The position numbers and the translations under genes are program-made. A DNA stretch of 64,000 bases from Opitutales bacterium (GTDB lineage Bacteria; Verrucomicrobiota; Verrucomicrobiia; Opitutales; UBA2987), in NCBI GenBank assembly GCA_021772515.1, contig JAJFLU010000043.1:124001-188000 (forward strand), given 5' to 3'. This document shows, piece by piece, positions 16,073 through 24,814 of this stretch; the stretch's first letter is position 1; each line of letters starts with the position of its first letter. The notes under the pieces are model-generated. The model was given only the letters and a program-made list of their open reading frames with translations. It was not told the DNA's origin and made no database searches.

Positions 16073-18163
16073 ATGGCAAAACACCTTCGGACTCTATTGG
16101 GGCTAATACTCGGATTCCTATTTTGCGATTCTGCCAAAGCCGATATTCTCCCCGTTGAACATTTCACCAGATTGCCTGCATATTCTCAGGCAATGCTTTC
16201 GCCCGATGGCGACTGGGTAGCTATTATTTCACCAGATGGGGATTATACATTTCTGAAAGTCCTGAATCTCGAAACAAAAAAAAGTAGTTCGGTAGTCGGG
16301 GACATAGGGGTAAGTGGCTTGGCAACCTACCAGGCAAAATCCCAATCCAAGATTGCGACTCAGGGAAAAGTAGGCCCCCAGGGAAATGTTATATCGATGT
16401 CCCCCGTAGTTATCCCAAAAACTGAAACAGTAACAGCTCCGTATAGTTTTAAACTCAAACGACAGATTGGCAGTTTTCTGTGGACTGGTGATCAAAACCT
16501 AATCGCAAGTGGAAACCGTATCGGATTTTTTCAGTCTGGATTGTTAAGCTATTTTGTGAATAGCCGAGAAACGTATGGATTGACATGGAGATATTCAGAC
16601 CCCGATTGGATTGAAAGTTATACGGTTCTAGATCCACTTGTGGATGATGCGGATAGCGCTTTGCTGCTTTTGGAAAAGGCAGATGATGATACCACTCCCT
16701 CTGTTATCAAGATGAACCTCCAAGATCGTAAATATGAACTATTGGAGGACAATCCTGGCGATGTACTTGAATGGGTGACCGATTCGAGCGGCAATATACG
16801 TGTCTGTCTTGTCAAAAGCGAACAAGGTAATTTTATCAAATACCGGCAAAAATCCAGTAATGAATGGATTCGATTGGCAAAGTTAGAAAGAAAAATAAGC
16901 GATATTCATCCCCTCTTTATAGATGAAAACGATAGTCTCTTCATTGGTGGAAAATTCGAGGACAAAAACTATGGTATCTTCGAAATTGACCTTATTTCGG
17001 GAAAATCAAAACAGACAGTTATTCTCGACGACCAATTTGATGTGCTCAGAGGAAATTTTGCGACAGATTTTGACGGAATGCCCCTTGAGGGTCTCATAGT
17101 TTCGGTTGATCGAACTAAAGCCCTAGGGGTCAAATATTATTCCAACGTTCCAAAAGTGATTTATTGGGATCCCGTTTTAGCTAACATCCAGGAACAAATG
17201 AATCAGGCTTTTCCAAATTCAATCAATCTCATCAAGAATGTAAGCCGAGATGGTACCAAAATTCTCATCCTCTCCTATTCTGCTACTAATCCCGGTGATT
17301 ATTACCGTCTTGATAGAGATACAATGAAAATGGAATTTCTGATTTCACGAATGCCCTGGATTGAACCAGAAAAGATGTCGATGACTTATCCGGTTAGCTT
17401 CAAGGCGGATGATGGCATGAACATTTATGGTTACCGCAACGATCCGCAGGGGAAAAAACCGGAAAATTTACCTTTGGTGGTAATTCCACGCAGTGACTTG
17501 GGTGCGCGTCTTCAATGGGAATTCGATCCGCTAGTTCAATTCCTGGCAAACCGTGGTTACGGAGTCCTGCAAATAGATTACCGTGGCGCCTCCGGATATG
17601 GCACTGATTATTTTCACGCTGGATATGATGAATTAAACGAAAATATTCCAAAGGACATCATAGCCGGTGTCAATTGGGCCATTCAAAGTGGCTATGCGAA
17701 TCCGGAAAAAATTGCGCTTGTCGGTTCAAATTTTGGTGTCACCACTGTTCTTTCAGCTTTGGGCGAATCTCCCGAGCTCTTCCGTAGTGCGGTGGTCATC
17801 AATGGAATTTACAATTGGGAAAGTATATTGAAATTGGAGAAATCCACTGATTACAAATATGTCTTTAAATTCTGGATGGGAGACTTGAAGAATCATATAT
17901 CAGACAAAAGCATTCTATCCGACTACTCGCCTCTAGAATCGCTCTCAACAATCAAGATACCGATATTGCTCATCCACAACGAGGAGAATAAAACCTACCC
18001 TGTGGCAGCAGCAAAGAAATTTGCCAGAAAACTGAAATCGAAAAATAAATCCTTGAAAAAAATATTTCTGACGGACGAGGAGAACACTATTTTTACACAA
18101 AATAATCGCAACATACTCTATAGATCCCTGGAAAGTTTTCTCCAAGAATCCCTTAAACAGTAA
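16073..18163 (+). CDS. S9-peptidase-like secreted protein lacking catalytic Asp and His (probable pseudoenzyme)
   Basis: A 696-residue protein with a signal peptide (LLGLILGFLFCDSAKA), an N-terminal propeller region beginning with LSPDGDWVAIISPDGD, and a C-terminal alpha/beta-hydrolase fold (LQIDYRGASGYGTDYF, LVGSNFGVTTVLSALG). The nucleophile position is kept (Ser552 in GSNFG). The usual HGxxDxxVP block reads HNEENKTYP, with Asn639 in place of the Asp, and the His loop reads TDEENTIFTQ, with Asn671 in place of the His. With two of three triad residues changed, classical peptidase activity is unlikely; a binding or regulatory role, or slow decay, is possible. The reading frame is intact and base composition is more AT-rich than its neighbours. 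Confidence 0.8.
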   Translation: MAKHLRTLLGLILGFLFCDSAKADILPVEHFTRLPAYSQAMLSPDGDWVAIISPDGDYTFLKVLNLETKKSSSVVGDIGVSGLATYQAKSQSKIATQGKVGPQGNVISMSPVVIPKTETVTAPYSFKLKRQIGSFLWTGDQNLIASGNRIGFFQSGLLSYFVNSRETYGLTWRYSDPDWIESYTVLDPLVDDADSALLLLEKADDDTTPSVIKMNLQDRKYELLEDNPGDVLEWVTDSSGNIRVCLVKSEQGNFIKYRQKSSNEWIRLAKLERKISDIHPLFIDENDSLFIGGKFEDKNYGIFEIDLISGKSKQTVILDDQFDVLRGNFATDFDGMPLEGLIVSVDRTKALGVKYYSNVPKVIYWDPVLANIQEQMNQAFPNSINLIKNVSRDGTKILILSYSATNPGDYYRLDRDTMKMEFLISRMPWIEPEKMSMTYPVSFKADDGMNIYGYRNDPQGKKPENLPLVVIPRSDLGARLQWEFDPLVQFLANRGYGVLQIDYRGASGYGTDYFHAGYDELNENIPKDIIAGVNWAIQSGYANPEKIALVGSNFGVTTVLSALGESPELFRSAVVINGIYNWESILKLEKSTDYKYVFKFWMGDLKNHISDKSILSDYSPLESLSTIKIPILLIHNEENKTYPVAAAKKFARKLKSKNKSLKKIFLTDEENTIFTQNNRNILYRSLESFLQESLKQ

Positions 18164-18171
18164 TCTTTTTC

Positions 18172-18187
18172 CAATCGGATCCGATTG
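18172..18187. repeat. Perfect 16-base palindrome just after the pseudoenzyme gene
   Basis: CAATCGGATCCGATTG is an exact palindrome starting nine bases after the stop at 18163. No T run follows on either strand, so it is not a clear intrinsic terminator. It could still stall polymerase or bind a protein. Confidence 0.3.
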
Positions 18188-18307
18188 AAAGATTGATATG
18201 GTTCAGAATAGTCAGCTAGGGATCGAGAAGTAGATTTCTAAAGTAGGGCAGATAAACCGTTGCCCCTGGTGGGGAGTTTGGTTTTATCGGCGGATGGGAT
18301 TTTGTTT

Positions 18308-19498
18308 ATGACTGCTGCTTATTCTATTGCCGGGCATTTGGAGGGGCCTTTCGAGGAGTCTGCTTTGGAGCGATGGGCTGCCGGGTTGCCTTCGCAATTG
18401 AGCGGCGAGGTTACCCTAGGGATCGTTTTCTTGGGGCCGTCTTTTTTTGAAAATGCCGAGCAGGTTCTGGAAATTATTCGCATCAATGCCCGCGTCCCCC
18501 TCCTTTTGGGTTGTTCGAGTCACGGCCTGATTGCCAACGAAATGGAGATCGAAAATGGCGGCGGATTAGTCCTGCAGCTCTTTCACTTGCCGAGCGCCAA
18601 CCTCAAGGCAATGCACCTGAGCGCAGATGAAATCGCCTCGGCAGATAGCGGTGAATCCGTCTGCGCAATGACTGGAATTTCCCGTGGCGAGAACAATGGT
18701 TGGCTTCTTTTGGCCGACCCATTTCATTTGAGAAACGATGACTGGTTGATGTATTGGAACGAGGCTTATTCACCCAGCCCGATTTTAGGCGGTCTGGCAG
18801 GAGGGGTGATCGGAAAGCCGGAATCTTTTCTATATCTCGGCGGCGAGGTTTTCAACGATGGGATGGTGGCTCTCTCGGTGGGCGGAGATATTTCACTCAA
18901 TGGCGTCGTTTCGCAGGGCTGCACACCCATCGGGGAGACTTGGACAATCACGGAGGTGAAGCATAATCACATTGTTTCGATCGGTAACAGGCCAGCTTTC
19001 ACAGTCTTGACGGAGACTTTTAACAGCCTTCCGCCAGAGGCCAGGGAAAGGTCCAAATTTAACCTCTTTCTCGGCCTTGTCATCGATGAATATCAGGAGG
19101 ATTTCCACCGGGGTGACTTCCTCATCCGCAACCTCCTGGGCGCCGACCCCAAAAACGGCACCTTGACAGTGGGCGCGTTTCCCCGGCCTGGTCAAACCCT
19201 CCAGTTTCAACTCCGCGATGGCGAGGCAGCCAGCGAAGATATGGCGACTACGCTTGTTCTGGCCAAGGATGCAATCAACCGCGAAAATATTCTCGGTGGT
19301 TGTCTTTTTTCCTGTAGCGGACGTGGGACGAATCTCTTTGGATCTCCTCACCATGATACCGAGCTGATTCAGGAATTTCTCGGCCCTTTCTCACTTGGGG
19401 GATTTTTCTGCAATGGAGAAATTGGCCCGGTCGGAATCAGCAGCTATCTTCATGGCTACACTGCCGTGCTTGCTTTATTTATCAAAAACCCTGAGTAA
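18308..19498 (+). CDS. FIST-domain sensory protein
   Basis: A 396-residue stand-alone FIST protein (FIST_N followed by FIST_C). FIST domains are ligand-sensing modules, proposed to bind amino acids, usually joined to signalling domains. The N-terminal half shows LLGCSSHGLI and SPILGGLAGG. The C-terminal half shows FLGLVID, FLIRNLLGADPKNG, LFSCSGRGTNLFG and GGFFCNGEIGPVG, all typical of the family. It has no kinase, cyclase or methyl-accepting part. The ATG at 18308 is preferred; a TTG at 18260 would add 16 residues. It ends five bases before a Na+/H+ antiporter gene, so the two are probably co-transcribed and the FIST protein may sense a ligand linked to ion transport. Confidence 0.85.
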   Translation: MTAAYSIAGHLEGPFEESALERWAAGLPSQLSGEVTLGIVFLGPSFFENAEQVLEIIRINARVPLLLGCSSHGLIANEMEIENGGGLVLQLFHLPSANLKAMHLSADEIASADSGESVCAMTGISRGENNGWLLLADPFHLRNDDWLMYWNEAYSPSPILGGLAGGVIGKPESFLYLGGEVFNDGMVALSVGGDISLNGVVSQGCTPIGETWTITEVKHNHIVSIGNRPAFTVLTETFNSLPPEARERSKFNLFLGLVIDEYQEDFHRGDFLIRNLLGADPKNGTLTVGAFPRPGQTLQFQLRDGEAASEDMATTLVLAKDAINRENILGGCLFSCSGRGTNLFGSPHHDTELIQEFLGPFSLGGFFCNGEIGPVGISSYLHGYTAVLALFIKNPE

Positions 19499-19503
19499 TC
19501 TTC

Positions 19504-20754
19504 ATGGATTTTTTTGAAACCTTTGCCTTCATTTTAACGCTGACCGCTTTGTTCAGTTATTTGAATCACCGGTATATCAAGCTTCCGGTGACCATTGGGG
19601 TCATGGCCATTTCCCTGATTCTCTCACTTTTACTGGTGGTGTCGGGCGAATTCCACGAAGGCATCCGCGAATGGGCGCGTTCCCTGGCGGACTCCTTTCA
19701 TTTTAGTGAAACATTACTACAGGGCATGCTCAGTTTTCTTCTCTTTGCCGGGGCTCTGCATATTAACCTGGATGAACTCCACTCCAACAAATGGATAATC
19801 GGTTCTCTGGCTCTGTTTGGCACCTTATTTTCCGCCTTTCTGGTGGGGTTGCTCACCTGGTGGCTTCTGGCCGCTGTGGGTATCGCAATGCCTTACATTT
19901 ATTGCCTCGTTTTTGGAGCGCTTATCTCTCCGACCGATCCTATCGCGGTCTTGAGCATACTCAAAACGGCAAAAGCGCCCAAAAGCCTTGAAACCAAGAT
20001 CACCGGGGAATCCCTTTTCAACGATGGTATCGGGGTGGTCCTTTTTCTGGTCGTGGCGGAATTGGCATCAAGTGGTCACGGCGAAGGCGGGCATACATTC
20101 CTTTCCATCGGTCTGCTTTTTGCCCAGGAAGCAATCGGCGGGGCGGTTTTCGGCCTGGTTTCAGGGTACATCGCCTACCGGCTGCTCAAATCGGTGGATA
20201 ACCATCAGGTGGAAATTCTCATCACCCTCGCTCTGGTAACCGGAGGCTATGCGCTGGCCAGCGCTCTGGGGCTTTCGGGCCCAATCGCGATAGTCGTGGC
20301 AGGACTGTTAATCGGAAATCATGGTCGCCTTTTCGCCATGTCGGACAATACACGCCAACGGCTGGATACTTTTTGGGAACTGATCGACGAGATCCTCAAT
20401 GCGGTGCTTTTTGTTCTCATCGGGCTGGAGGTGGTCTTGCTGTCCTACACGGGCCAAACCCTGTTGGCTGGAATTCTCGTAATTCCTTTGGTTTTACTGG
20501 TGAGACTGGCGGCGGTCAGTTTGCCTGTTGGAATCTTGCGCAAGATACGGGATTTCAGCCCCGGTGCGGTTCGCATCCTAACTTGGGGCGGACTACGGGG
20601 CGGCATATCGGTGGCACTGGCGCTTTCGCTGGCGCCGGGACCAGAAAGAGACCTCATTCTCAGCCTGACCTACCCCGTGGTGATTTTTTCTATCCTGGTC
20701 CAGGGACTCACTATTGGAAAGTTGATCGAGCATATTTTTGGAGAAAGAGCATAA
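19504..20754 (+). CDS. Sodium:proton antiporter, CPA1 (NhaP-type) family
   Basis: A 416-residue inner-membrane protein with about 12 hydrophobic segments. The CPA1 signatures are present: LLFAGALHINLDEL in the early helices, SPTDPIAVLSIL near residue 141 and GESLFNDGIGVV near residue 168, carrying the Asp residues of the ion-binding site. LTWGGLRGGISVALAL follows near the C-terminus. It would exchange Na+ (or K+) for protons in pH and salt homeostasis, as suits a marine or brackish lifestyle. There is no cytoplasmic tail beyond the last helix. It lies five bases after the FIST gene. Confidence 0.92.
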   Translation: MDFFETFAFILTLTALFSYLNHRYIKLPVTIGVMAISLILSLLLVVSGEFHEGIREWARSLADSFHFSETLLQGMLSFLLFAGALHINLDELHSNKWIIGSLALFGTLFSAFLVGLLTWWLLAAVGIAMPYIYCLVFGALISPTDPIAVLSILKTAKAPKSLETKITGESLFNDGIGVVLFLVVAELASSGHGEGGHTFLSIGLLFAQEAIGGAVFGLVSGYIAYRLLKSVDNHQVEILITLALVTGGYALASALGLSGPIAIVVAGLLIGNHGRLFAMSDNTRQRLDTFWELIDEILNAVLFVLIGLEVVLLSYTGQTLLAGILVIPLVLLVRLAAVSLPVGILRKIRDFSPGAVRILTWGGLRGGISVALALSLAPGPERDLILSLTYPVVIFSILVQGLTIGKLIEHIFGERA

Positions 20755-20770
20755 AATCGCTCCACCCTTC

Positions 20771-20809
20771 TTGGAAATCGGTCACCAAAGCGTTACATTA
20801 TCTTGTAAC
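20771..20809 (+). promoter_or_regulatory. Putative promoter with an inverted repeat over the -10 element
   Basis: TTGGAA (20771-20776) and TACATT (20794-20799) are 17 bases apart, upstream of the phasin-like gene at 20840. An inverted repeat, GTTACA (20792-20797) and TGTAAC (20804-20809) with a six-base centre, covers the -10 element and expected start site, as an operator would. Confidence 0.4.
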
Positions 20810-20839
20810 AACGTTCAAAACACATAAAATATCGCCATT

Positions 20840-21160
20840 ATGTTGGAAATACTCAAAAAAACGATTCTTGCCGGTGTCGGCGCAACGGTAACTTCAAAGG
20901 AAAAAATCGAGGCGGCTCTCAGTGATCTGGTTAAAAAAGGCAAAATTTCTGCCGATGAGGCCAAAGAGGCCGCCCAGAAAATTGCCGAGGATGGTAAAAA
21001 GGAATTCGAGGAAGCCAGGCAAAACCTGGGCGAATCGTTTTCGGAGATGCTTGATAAAGCCAAATTGGCCTCTCAGAAACAGGTCAAAGCTCTCGAAGAA
21101 AGGGTGCAAAAGCTTGAAGAGGATGCCGCAGCTGATCAGGAGCAATCCGAAAAAGAATAG
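20840..21160 (+). CDS. Phasin-like coiled-coil protein
   Basis: A 106-residue, highly charged, mostly helical protein. The N-terminal part resembles the PhaI/PhaF-type phasin domain (ILKKTILAGVGATVTSKEKIEAAL followed in the chain by a SDLVKKGKIS segment, with KISADEAKE after it). The rest is a coiled coil ending in acidic repeats. True phasins coat polyhydroxyalkanoate granules, but small versions of this kind are often found beside UbiB-type kinase genes in bacteria without PHA genes. It sits nine bases before such a kinase here and is probably its operon partner. Function is otherwise unknown. Confidence 0.8.
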   Translation: MLEILKKTILAGVGATVTSKEKIEAALSDLVKKGKISADEAKEAAQKIAEDGKKEFEEARQNLGESFSEMLDKAKLASQKQVKALEERVQKLEEDAAADQEQSEKE

Positions 21161-21169
21161 GCGCAAATT

Positions 21170-22834
21170 TTGAGCCCGTTAAAGCCCCTCAACCTGTTCA
21201 GCAACGCTGTCAGGGCCAAGGAGATCGTAACCACCCTGGCCCGTTACGGCTTCGAGGATCTCCTGCATCAGGTCGGAGTGCCTACCCGCTGGCTGGCCCG
21301 GATCGTCCCCGAGACGCGGAAAGGCCTCAACACCTGGCAACGCACCCGCGCCGCCTGCGAAGATCTCGGCCCCACCTTCGTAAAGCTGGGCCAAATCCTC
21401 AGCACCAGAGTCGATGTGCTGCCGAAGCCGCTCCTGACCGAGTTGAAGATGTTGCGGAAAGAAGTTCGCCCCGTGCCTTTCGATGTAATTTCGGCCGTTT
21501 TGGAGGAGGAATTGGGTGGGTCTGTTCACGAATTTTTCGACGAGTTTGATGAAAATCCGGTCGCATGTGGCTCCCTTGGGCAGGTTTACAAAGCTATTTT
21601 GACTGGCGAAAAAGATCCGGTTGCGGTAAAAATACAGCGTCCGGGCATAAAAAAGGATGTCCTCTCAGACCTCGAAATTGCGGGTTGGCTGGCTAAACAG
21701 GCACATCAGCGGGTCGAAATCCTGAAAGCCTTCGATCTTCCCTCATTGGCCGAAGAGGCCCGGCGCAGCCTTTTGCGCGAGCTGGATTTCCGCAGCGAGG
21801 CCCGCAATGCTTCTCTTTTCAATGATTTGAATCCCTATGCTGAATCGGTTTTCGCCCCAAAAGTGCATGACTCGTTATCCACCGAGAAACTTTTAATTAC
21901 CGAGTGGGTGGATGGTAAATCCCCTGATGATTCCGAACTTTCGCAAGAGGAAGGCAAGAGGATCGCACTGAACGGTGGCCTGTCGGTTTTTCATCAAATT
22001 CTGCTGACCGGATTTTTTCATGCCGATCCGCATGGAGGAAATGTGGCCATAACCGCCGATGGCCGACTCTGTTTGCTGGACTGGGGTCTGGCCGGCCACC
22101 TGACCCGGAAAATGCGCTACAATCTCGCCGATTTGCTCATGGCGGTGGTCGATCACGATCCGGAAAAGATCGTGCGAGTCGCCTTGGGCATCGCCCCCGC
22201 CGCCGCCCTCGTACAAACCGGCAGACTGGAACGCGATACATCATTTCTGCTCGGCAAATACGGCCGGTTTACCGATGGCGGCCAGGATATGGGCAAACTC
22301 ATGATGGAGTTAATCTATCTTTTCGGGAGCAACGGGGTGCCCATTTCTCGCGATTACAACCTGCTGGCCAAAGCCATTTTGGCCATTGAGGAAACCGGTA
22401 AAAGCCTCGACCCCGATTTCAATATCGGTCTGGCGGCCAAACCGATTTTGCAACAACTAGCCGAGGAAAGATGGAATCCCCTCACCCTTTTCAAACAGGC
22501 CGGATGGTTCTTTTTGACCGGCCTATCGAAAATTCAAGAGCTTCCCGACAGCGCCGCCCGCCTGCTCCGCCGCATCGAATCGGAAAACCTCAGCATCAAT
22601 TTACTACATAAAGGACTGCCGGAATTCGAGGAAGCAATCAGCTCAGGCGTCAACCGCCTGACCCTGGCAATAATCATCGGAGCCCTCATCATCGGCTCCT
22701 CCCTGATCGTAACTACCGGCGTCGCGCCCTACCTCTGGGGCTATCCAGTATTAGGGCTGGCCGGTTACCTCATATCGGCATTACTAGGGTTCTGGATCGT
22801 TCTCGACATCCTCCGTCACGGCAAACACCGGTAG
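21170..22834 (+). CDS. ubiB: AarF/UbiB-family (ABC1) atypical kinase
   Basis: A 554-residue protein of the ABC1/ADCK/UbiB group, atypical ATP-binding proteins needed for ubiquinone synthesis or lipid handling. The family-specific KxGQ motif is seen in TFVKLGQILSTRVDVLP (about residues 69-85). The ATP-binding Lys is in DPVAVKIQRPG, the catalytic-loop block in ADPHGGNVAI (near residue 285) and the DFG-like block in CLLDWGLAG. Two membrane segments close the protein (LAIIIGALIIGSSLIV and LAGYLISALLGFWIVL). The start is TTG at 21170 after AGGCG. The phasin-like gene immediately upstream suggests a two-gene operon. Confidence 0.9.
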   Translation: MSPLKPLNLFSNAVRAKEIVTTLARYGFEDLLHQVGVPTRWLARIVPETRKGLNTWQRTRAACEDLGPTFVKLGQILSTRVDVLPKPLLTELKMLRKEVRPVPFDVISAVLEEELGGSVHEFFDEFDENPVACGSLGQVYKAILTGEKDPVAVKIQRPGIKKDVLSDLEIAGWLAKQAHQRVEILKAFDLPSLAEEARRSLLRELDFRSEARNASLFNDLNPYAESVFAPKVHDSLSTEKLLITEWVDGKSPDDSELSQEEGKRIALNGGLSVFHQILLTGFFHADPHGGNVAITADGRLCLLDWGLAGHLTRKMRYNLADLLMAVVDHDPEKIVRVALGIAPAAALVQTGRLERDTSFLLGKYGRFTDGGQDMGKLMMELIYLFGSNGVPISRDYNLLAKAILAIEETGKSLDPDFNIGLAAKPILQQLAEERWNPLTLFKQAGWFFLTGLSKIQELPDSAARLLRRIESENLSINLLHKGLPEFEEAISSGVNRLTLAIIIGALIIGSSLIVTTGVAPYLWGYPVLGLAGYLISALLGFWIVLDILRHGKHR

Positions 22835-22874
22835 AAAATCATCCGAGAGGATCTCAGGCCAACTTCTGATAACC

Positions 22875-23273
22875 TTACTCGCTATCTGGCAAAAGCTTGG
22901 AAAAGTTGGCTTGGGATATTTTTTGCAGATAACTGATCTTTGGTCTTTTGAAAAAACATAATATTTCATCACCCTGCTCGGTTATCCAGAAACACTCCCA
23001 TCTCTCTTTTCCCAGAGAATTTAATTTTGATTCAAATTGCTCAATATCCGAATAATTTATCTCAACAATTTTATACTCCCAATCGCCTATATTACCGACA
23101 TCTTGCCGAATCCATTCCTTTGTCTCCTCCGTTAGATCTTTACCATTGGATGAGAGCGTTTCATAGGCTTTCTTGGCCTTTTCCAAATAAGTTTCCTCCT
23201 CTAATTGCTCCTCCTCAGCAACGAGGCCCAAACAGGAAAACAACAGTATTACGATCAATAGTGGATTTTTCAT
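22875..23273 (-). CDS. Small exported protein with a DUF4177-like domain
   Basis: A 132-residue protein starting at MKNPLLIVILLFSC, with a signal peptide probably cleaved after GLVA; a Cys in LFSC makes a lipoprotein possible but the lipobox is poor. A charged helix (EEEQLEEETYLEKAKKAYE) follows. The C-terminal part has the pattern WEYKIVEI, LNSLGKERWECF, ILCFFKRP, which matches the small DUF4177 beta-alpha domain. Its function is unknown. It lies 13 bases after the DoxX-like gene stop, so co-transcription is likely. Confidence 0.72.
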   Translation of the reverse strand: MKNPLLIVILLFSCLGLVAEEEQLEEETYLEKAKKAYETLSSNGKDLTEETKEWIRQDVGNIGDWEYKIVEINYSDIEQFESKLNSLGKERWECFWITEQGDEILCFFKRPKISYLQKISQANFSKLLPDSE

Positions 23274-23286
23274 TTTAATCTGCCCG

Positions 23287-23724
23287 TCAATCGGACTCTC
23301 CTTCCGACCGATTTCCGCCCTTGCCGCAGAGTGACCATTTGGTGTCTTCATCCCTCATAATATAGAGCGTGAAACAGGCCGCAAGCATCGGCCATGCTGC
23401 AAAAAAGAGAAGGTGATATGGTTCAAAAGGTTTTAAGTATTGGGCGTAACTGGAAAAAGTGGAAACGGCATGTAAAAGAAGCACCGCGCCATAGGTGAAC
23501 CGTTTGGCAAAACCGACTAAAAACCCGATGAGCACCAACAATTCCAGTCCCCCGATGATTGCCACAGCGGACGACCCCAATCCGGGAATGAAGTAAAAAT
23601 GCTCGTAAACCTTCCCGGCGTGCTCGGGATTGACGAATTTATCCAGAGTCCACATGAACATTACCAGAAAAATACTCAAACGGATTAACAGCAGCGCCAG
23701 AGGCAAACGATTTTCTTTATTCAT
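23287..23724 (-). CDS. DoxX-like small membrane protein
   Basis: A 145-residue inner-membrane protein with four hydrophobic segments (LALLLIRLSIFLVMFMW, AVAIIGGLELLVLIGFLV, TYGAVLLLHAVSTFSSY, LLFFAAWPMLAACFTLYI). The arrangement, with WTLDKFVNPEHAGKVYE after the first helix, is that of the DoxX/DoxD-type family, some members of which take part in thiosulfate or quinone-linked redox work. No substrate can be inferred. The start MNKENRLP is chosen over 32 upstream residues that look untranslated. Confidence 0.75.
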   Translation of the reverse strand: MNKENRLPLALLLIRLSIFLVMFMWTLDKFVNPEHAGKVYEHFYFIPGLGSSAVAIIGGLELLVLIGFLVGFAKRFTYGAVLLLHAVSTFSSYAQYLKPFEPYHLLFFAAWPMLAACFTLYIMRDEDTKWSLCGKGGNRSEGESD

Positions 23725-23849
23725 AGCTAATATGATTTCTTGATTTTGGGGGTTAGAAACATCGGAGGATTCAAAGACAAAAAATAAAATTAATGGCATT
23801 GGCCGCCGGACACAATCCATTTTACAGCACGATTGTGCATTATCAAAAC

Positions 23850-24683
23850 CTACACTTTGATGCCTTCGACATAGGCCATCGGAATCGTTAATACCAGCTC
23901 TCCGGTTTCATCGGCGACTCGATTTAAATTTTTTTCCAGTTCAGTGAAAACCATTTCCATTCGCTCCGGACTGACTACTTTTTTCCAGCCGTCCAGAAAG
24001 CCCAATTTTATAAAAGAATGATTGAGCAAGGCGCTCCCGTTTGAAAATCTCATAACAAACGACTCCTCAATAGTTTTTACCACTTTAAACCCGGATTTTT
24101 CGAGAATCTCGCGGCTTTGCACGAGGGTGGTTCGATGATCGATGTGCTCCAGCAATCGGGCAAGTTCCTCATCCGAACCAACGCTTCTTAGGGTTGACTT
24201 GAAAATATTATAAAATTCCTTCATATGCCCCTTCAAGTTGGAGGTCAGAGCAATTCGTGCCGATGGTTTCGCAACTCGAAAACACTCCGCCAAAGCGGCC
24301 TCTGGGTTTTCGAAATTATTGACCCCGAGGTTGGAAACTATGAGGTCGAATACATTATCGGAAAATGGCATGGCAGTGGCATCACCCAAGCAAATATCAA
24401 CATTGCCGAGGCCGTATTCTTCGGCCTTGAACTTCGCCCGTTCAACAGCCGCCTGCCATGGATCGATCCCACAAACCGTGCAGGATGGCCCCAGCCGCTG
24501 GGCGATCTCATGTAGCGGAAAACCGGTTCCACACCCAACATCCAGAACCGTAATATCCTGCCTCAATTCGATATTTTCGAGCAGCAAAAAGCCGAACTTT
24601 GCCGACCAAAGGGGAAGTTCATCATAGGCAGCCGCAAAGTCTGGATTATCGAAATCCGCATTGAATGTCAGATACTTGGTCAT
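23850..24683 (-). CDS. Class I SAM-dependent methyltransferase
   Basis: A 277-residue cytoplasmic methyltransferase. Motif I is DVGCGTGFPLHEIAQ (about residues 48-62), an acidic residue follows in GIDPWQAAVERAK, motif II is DATAMPFSDNVFDLIVSNLG, and motif III is ALAECFRVAKPSARIAL. This is the Methyltransf_11 type used on small molecules, quinones and lipids. The substrate is unknown and neighbours do not help. It is divergent from the fluoride channel gene. Confidence 0.88.
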   Translation of the reverse strand: MTKYLTFNADFDNPDFAAAYDELPLWSAKFGFLLLENIELRQDITVLDVGCGTGFPLHEIAQRLGPSCTVCGIDPWQAAVERAKFKAEEYGLGNVDICLGDATAMPFSDNVFDLIVSNLGVNNFENPEAALAECFRVAKPSARIALTSNLKGHMKEFYNIFKSTLRSVGSDEELARLLEHIDHRTTLVQSREILEKSGFKVVKTIEESFVMRFSNGSALLNHSFIKLGFLDGWKKVVSPERMEMVFTELEKNLNRVADETGELVLTIPMAYVEGIKV

Positions 24684-24719
24684 CGTAAACTCTTTCCTTT
24701 CGAGGTGTTTGATGCGCCC

Positions 24720-24748
24720 TTGACTTGATTTTGGCGGGAATGGATACT
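24720..24748 (+). promoter_or_regulatory. Putative promoter of the fluoride channel operon
   Basis: TTGACT (24720-24725) and GATACT (24743-24748) have 17-base spacing and leave a leader of about 60 bases before the TTG start at 24815. I looked for a fluoride riboswitch in this leader and did not find its conserved core. Confidence 0.45.
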
Positions 24749-24814
24749 GGATTGGAAGTTTGACCGAGAGCGGACTATTTTGGCCGTCATGGGAATAACA
24801 TAACGGAGGAAAAT

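Noticed and set aside
24749-24814. Possible fluoride riboswitch in the crcB leader
   Set aside because: The conserved GATGG/TTC and downstream GCTAAT/GATG core elements are not present in a foldable order; only an ordinary leader is seen.
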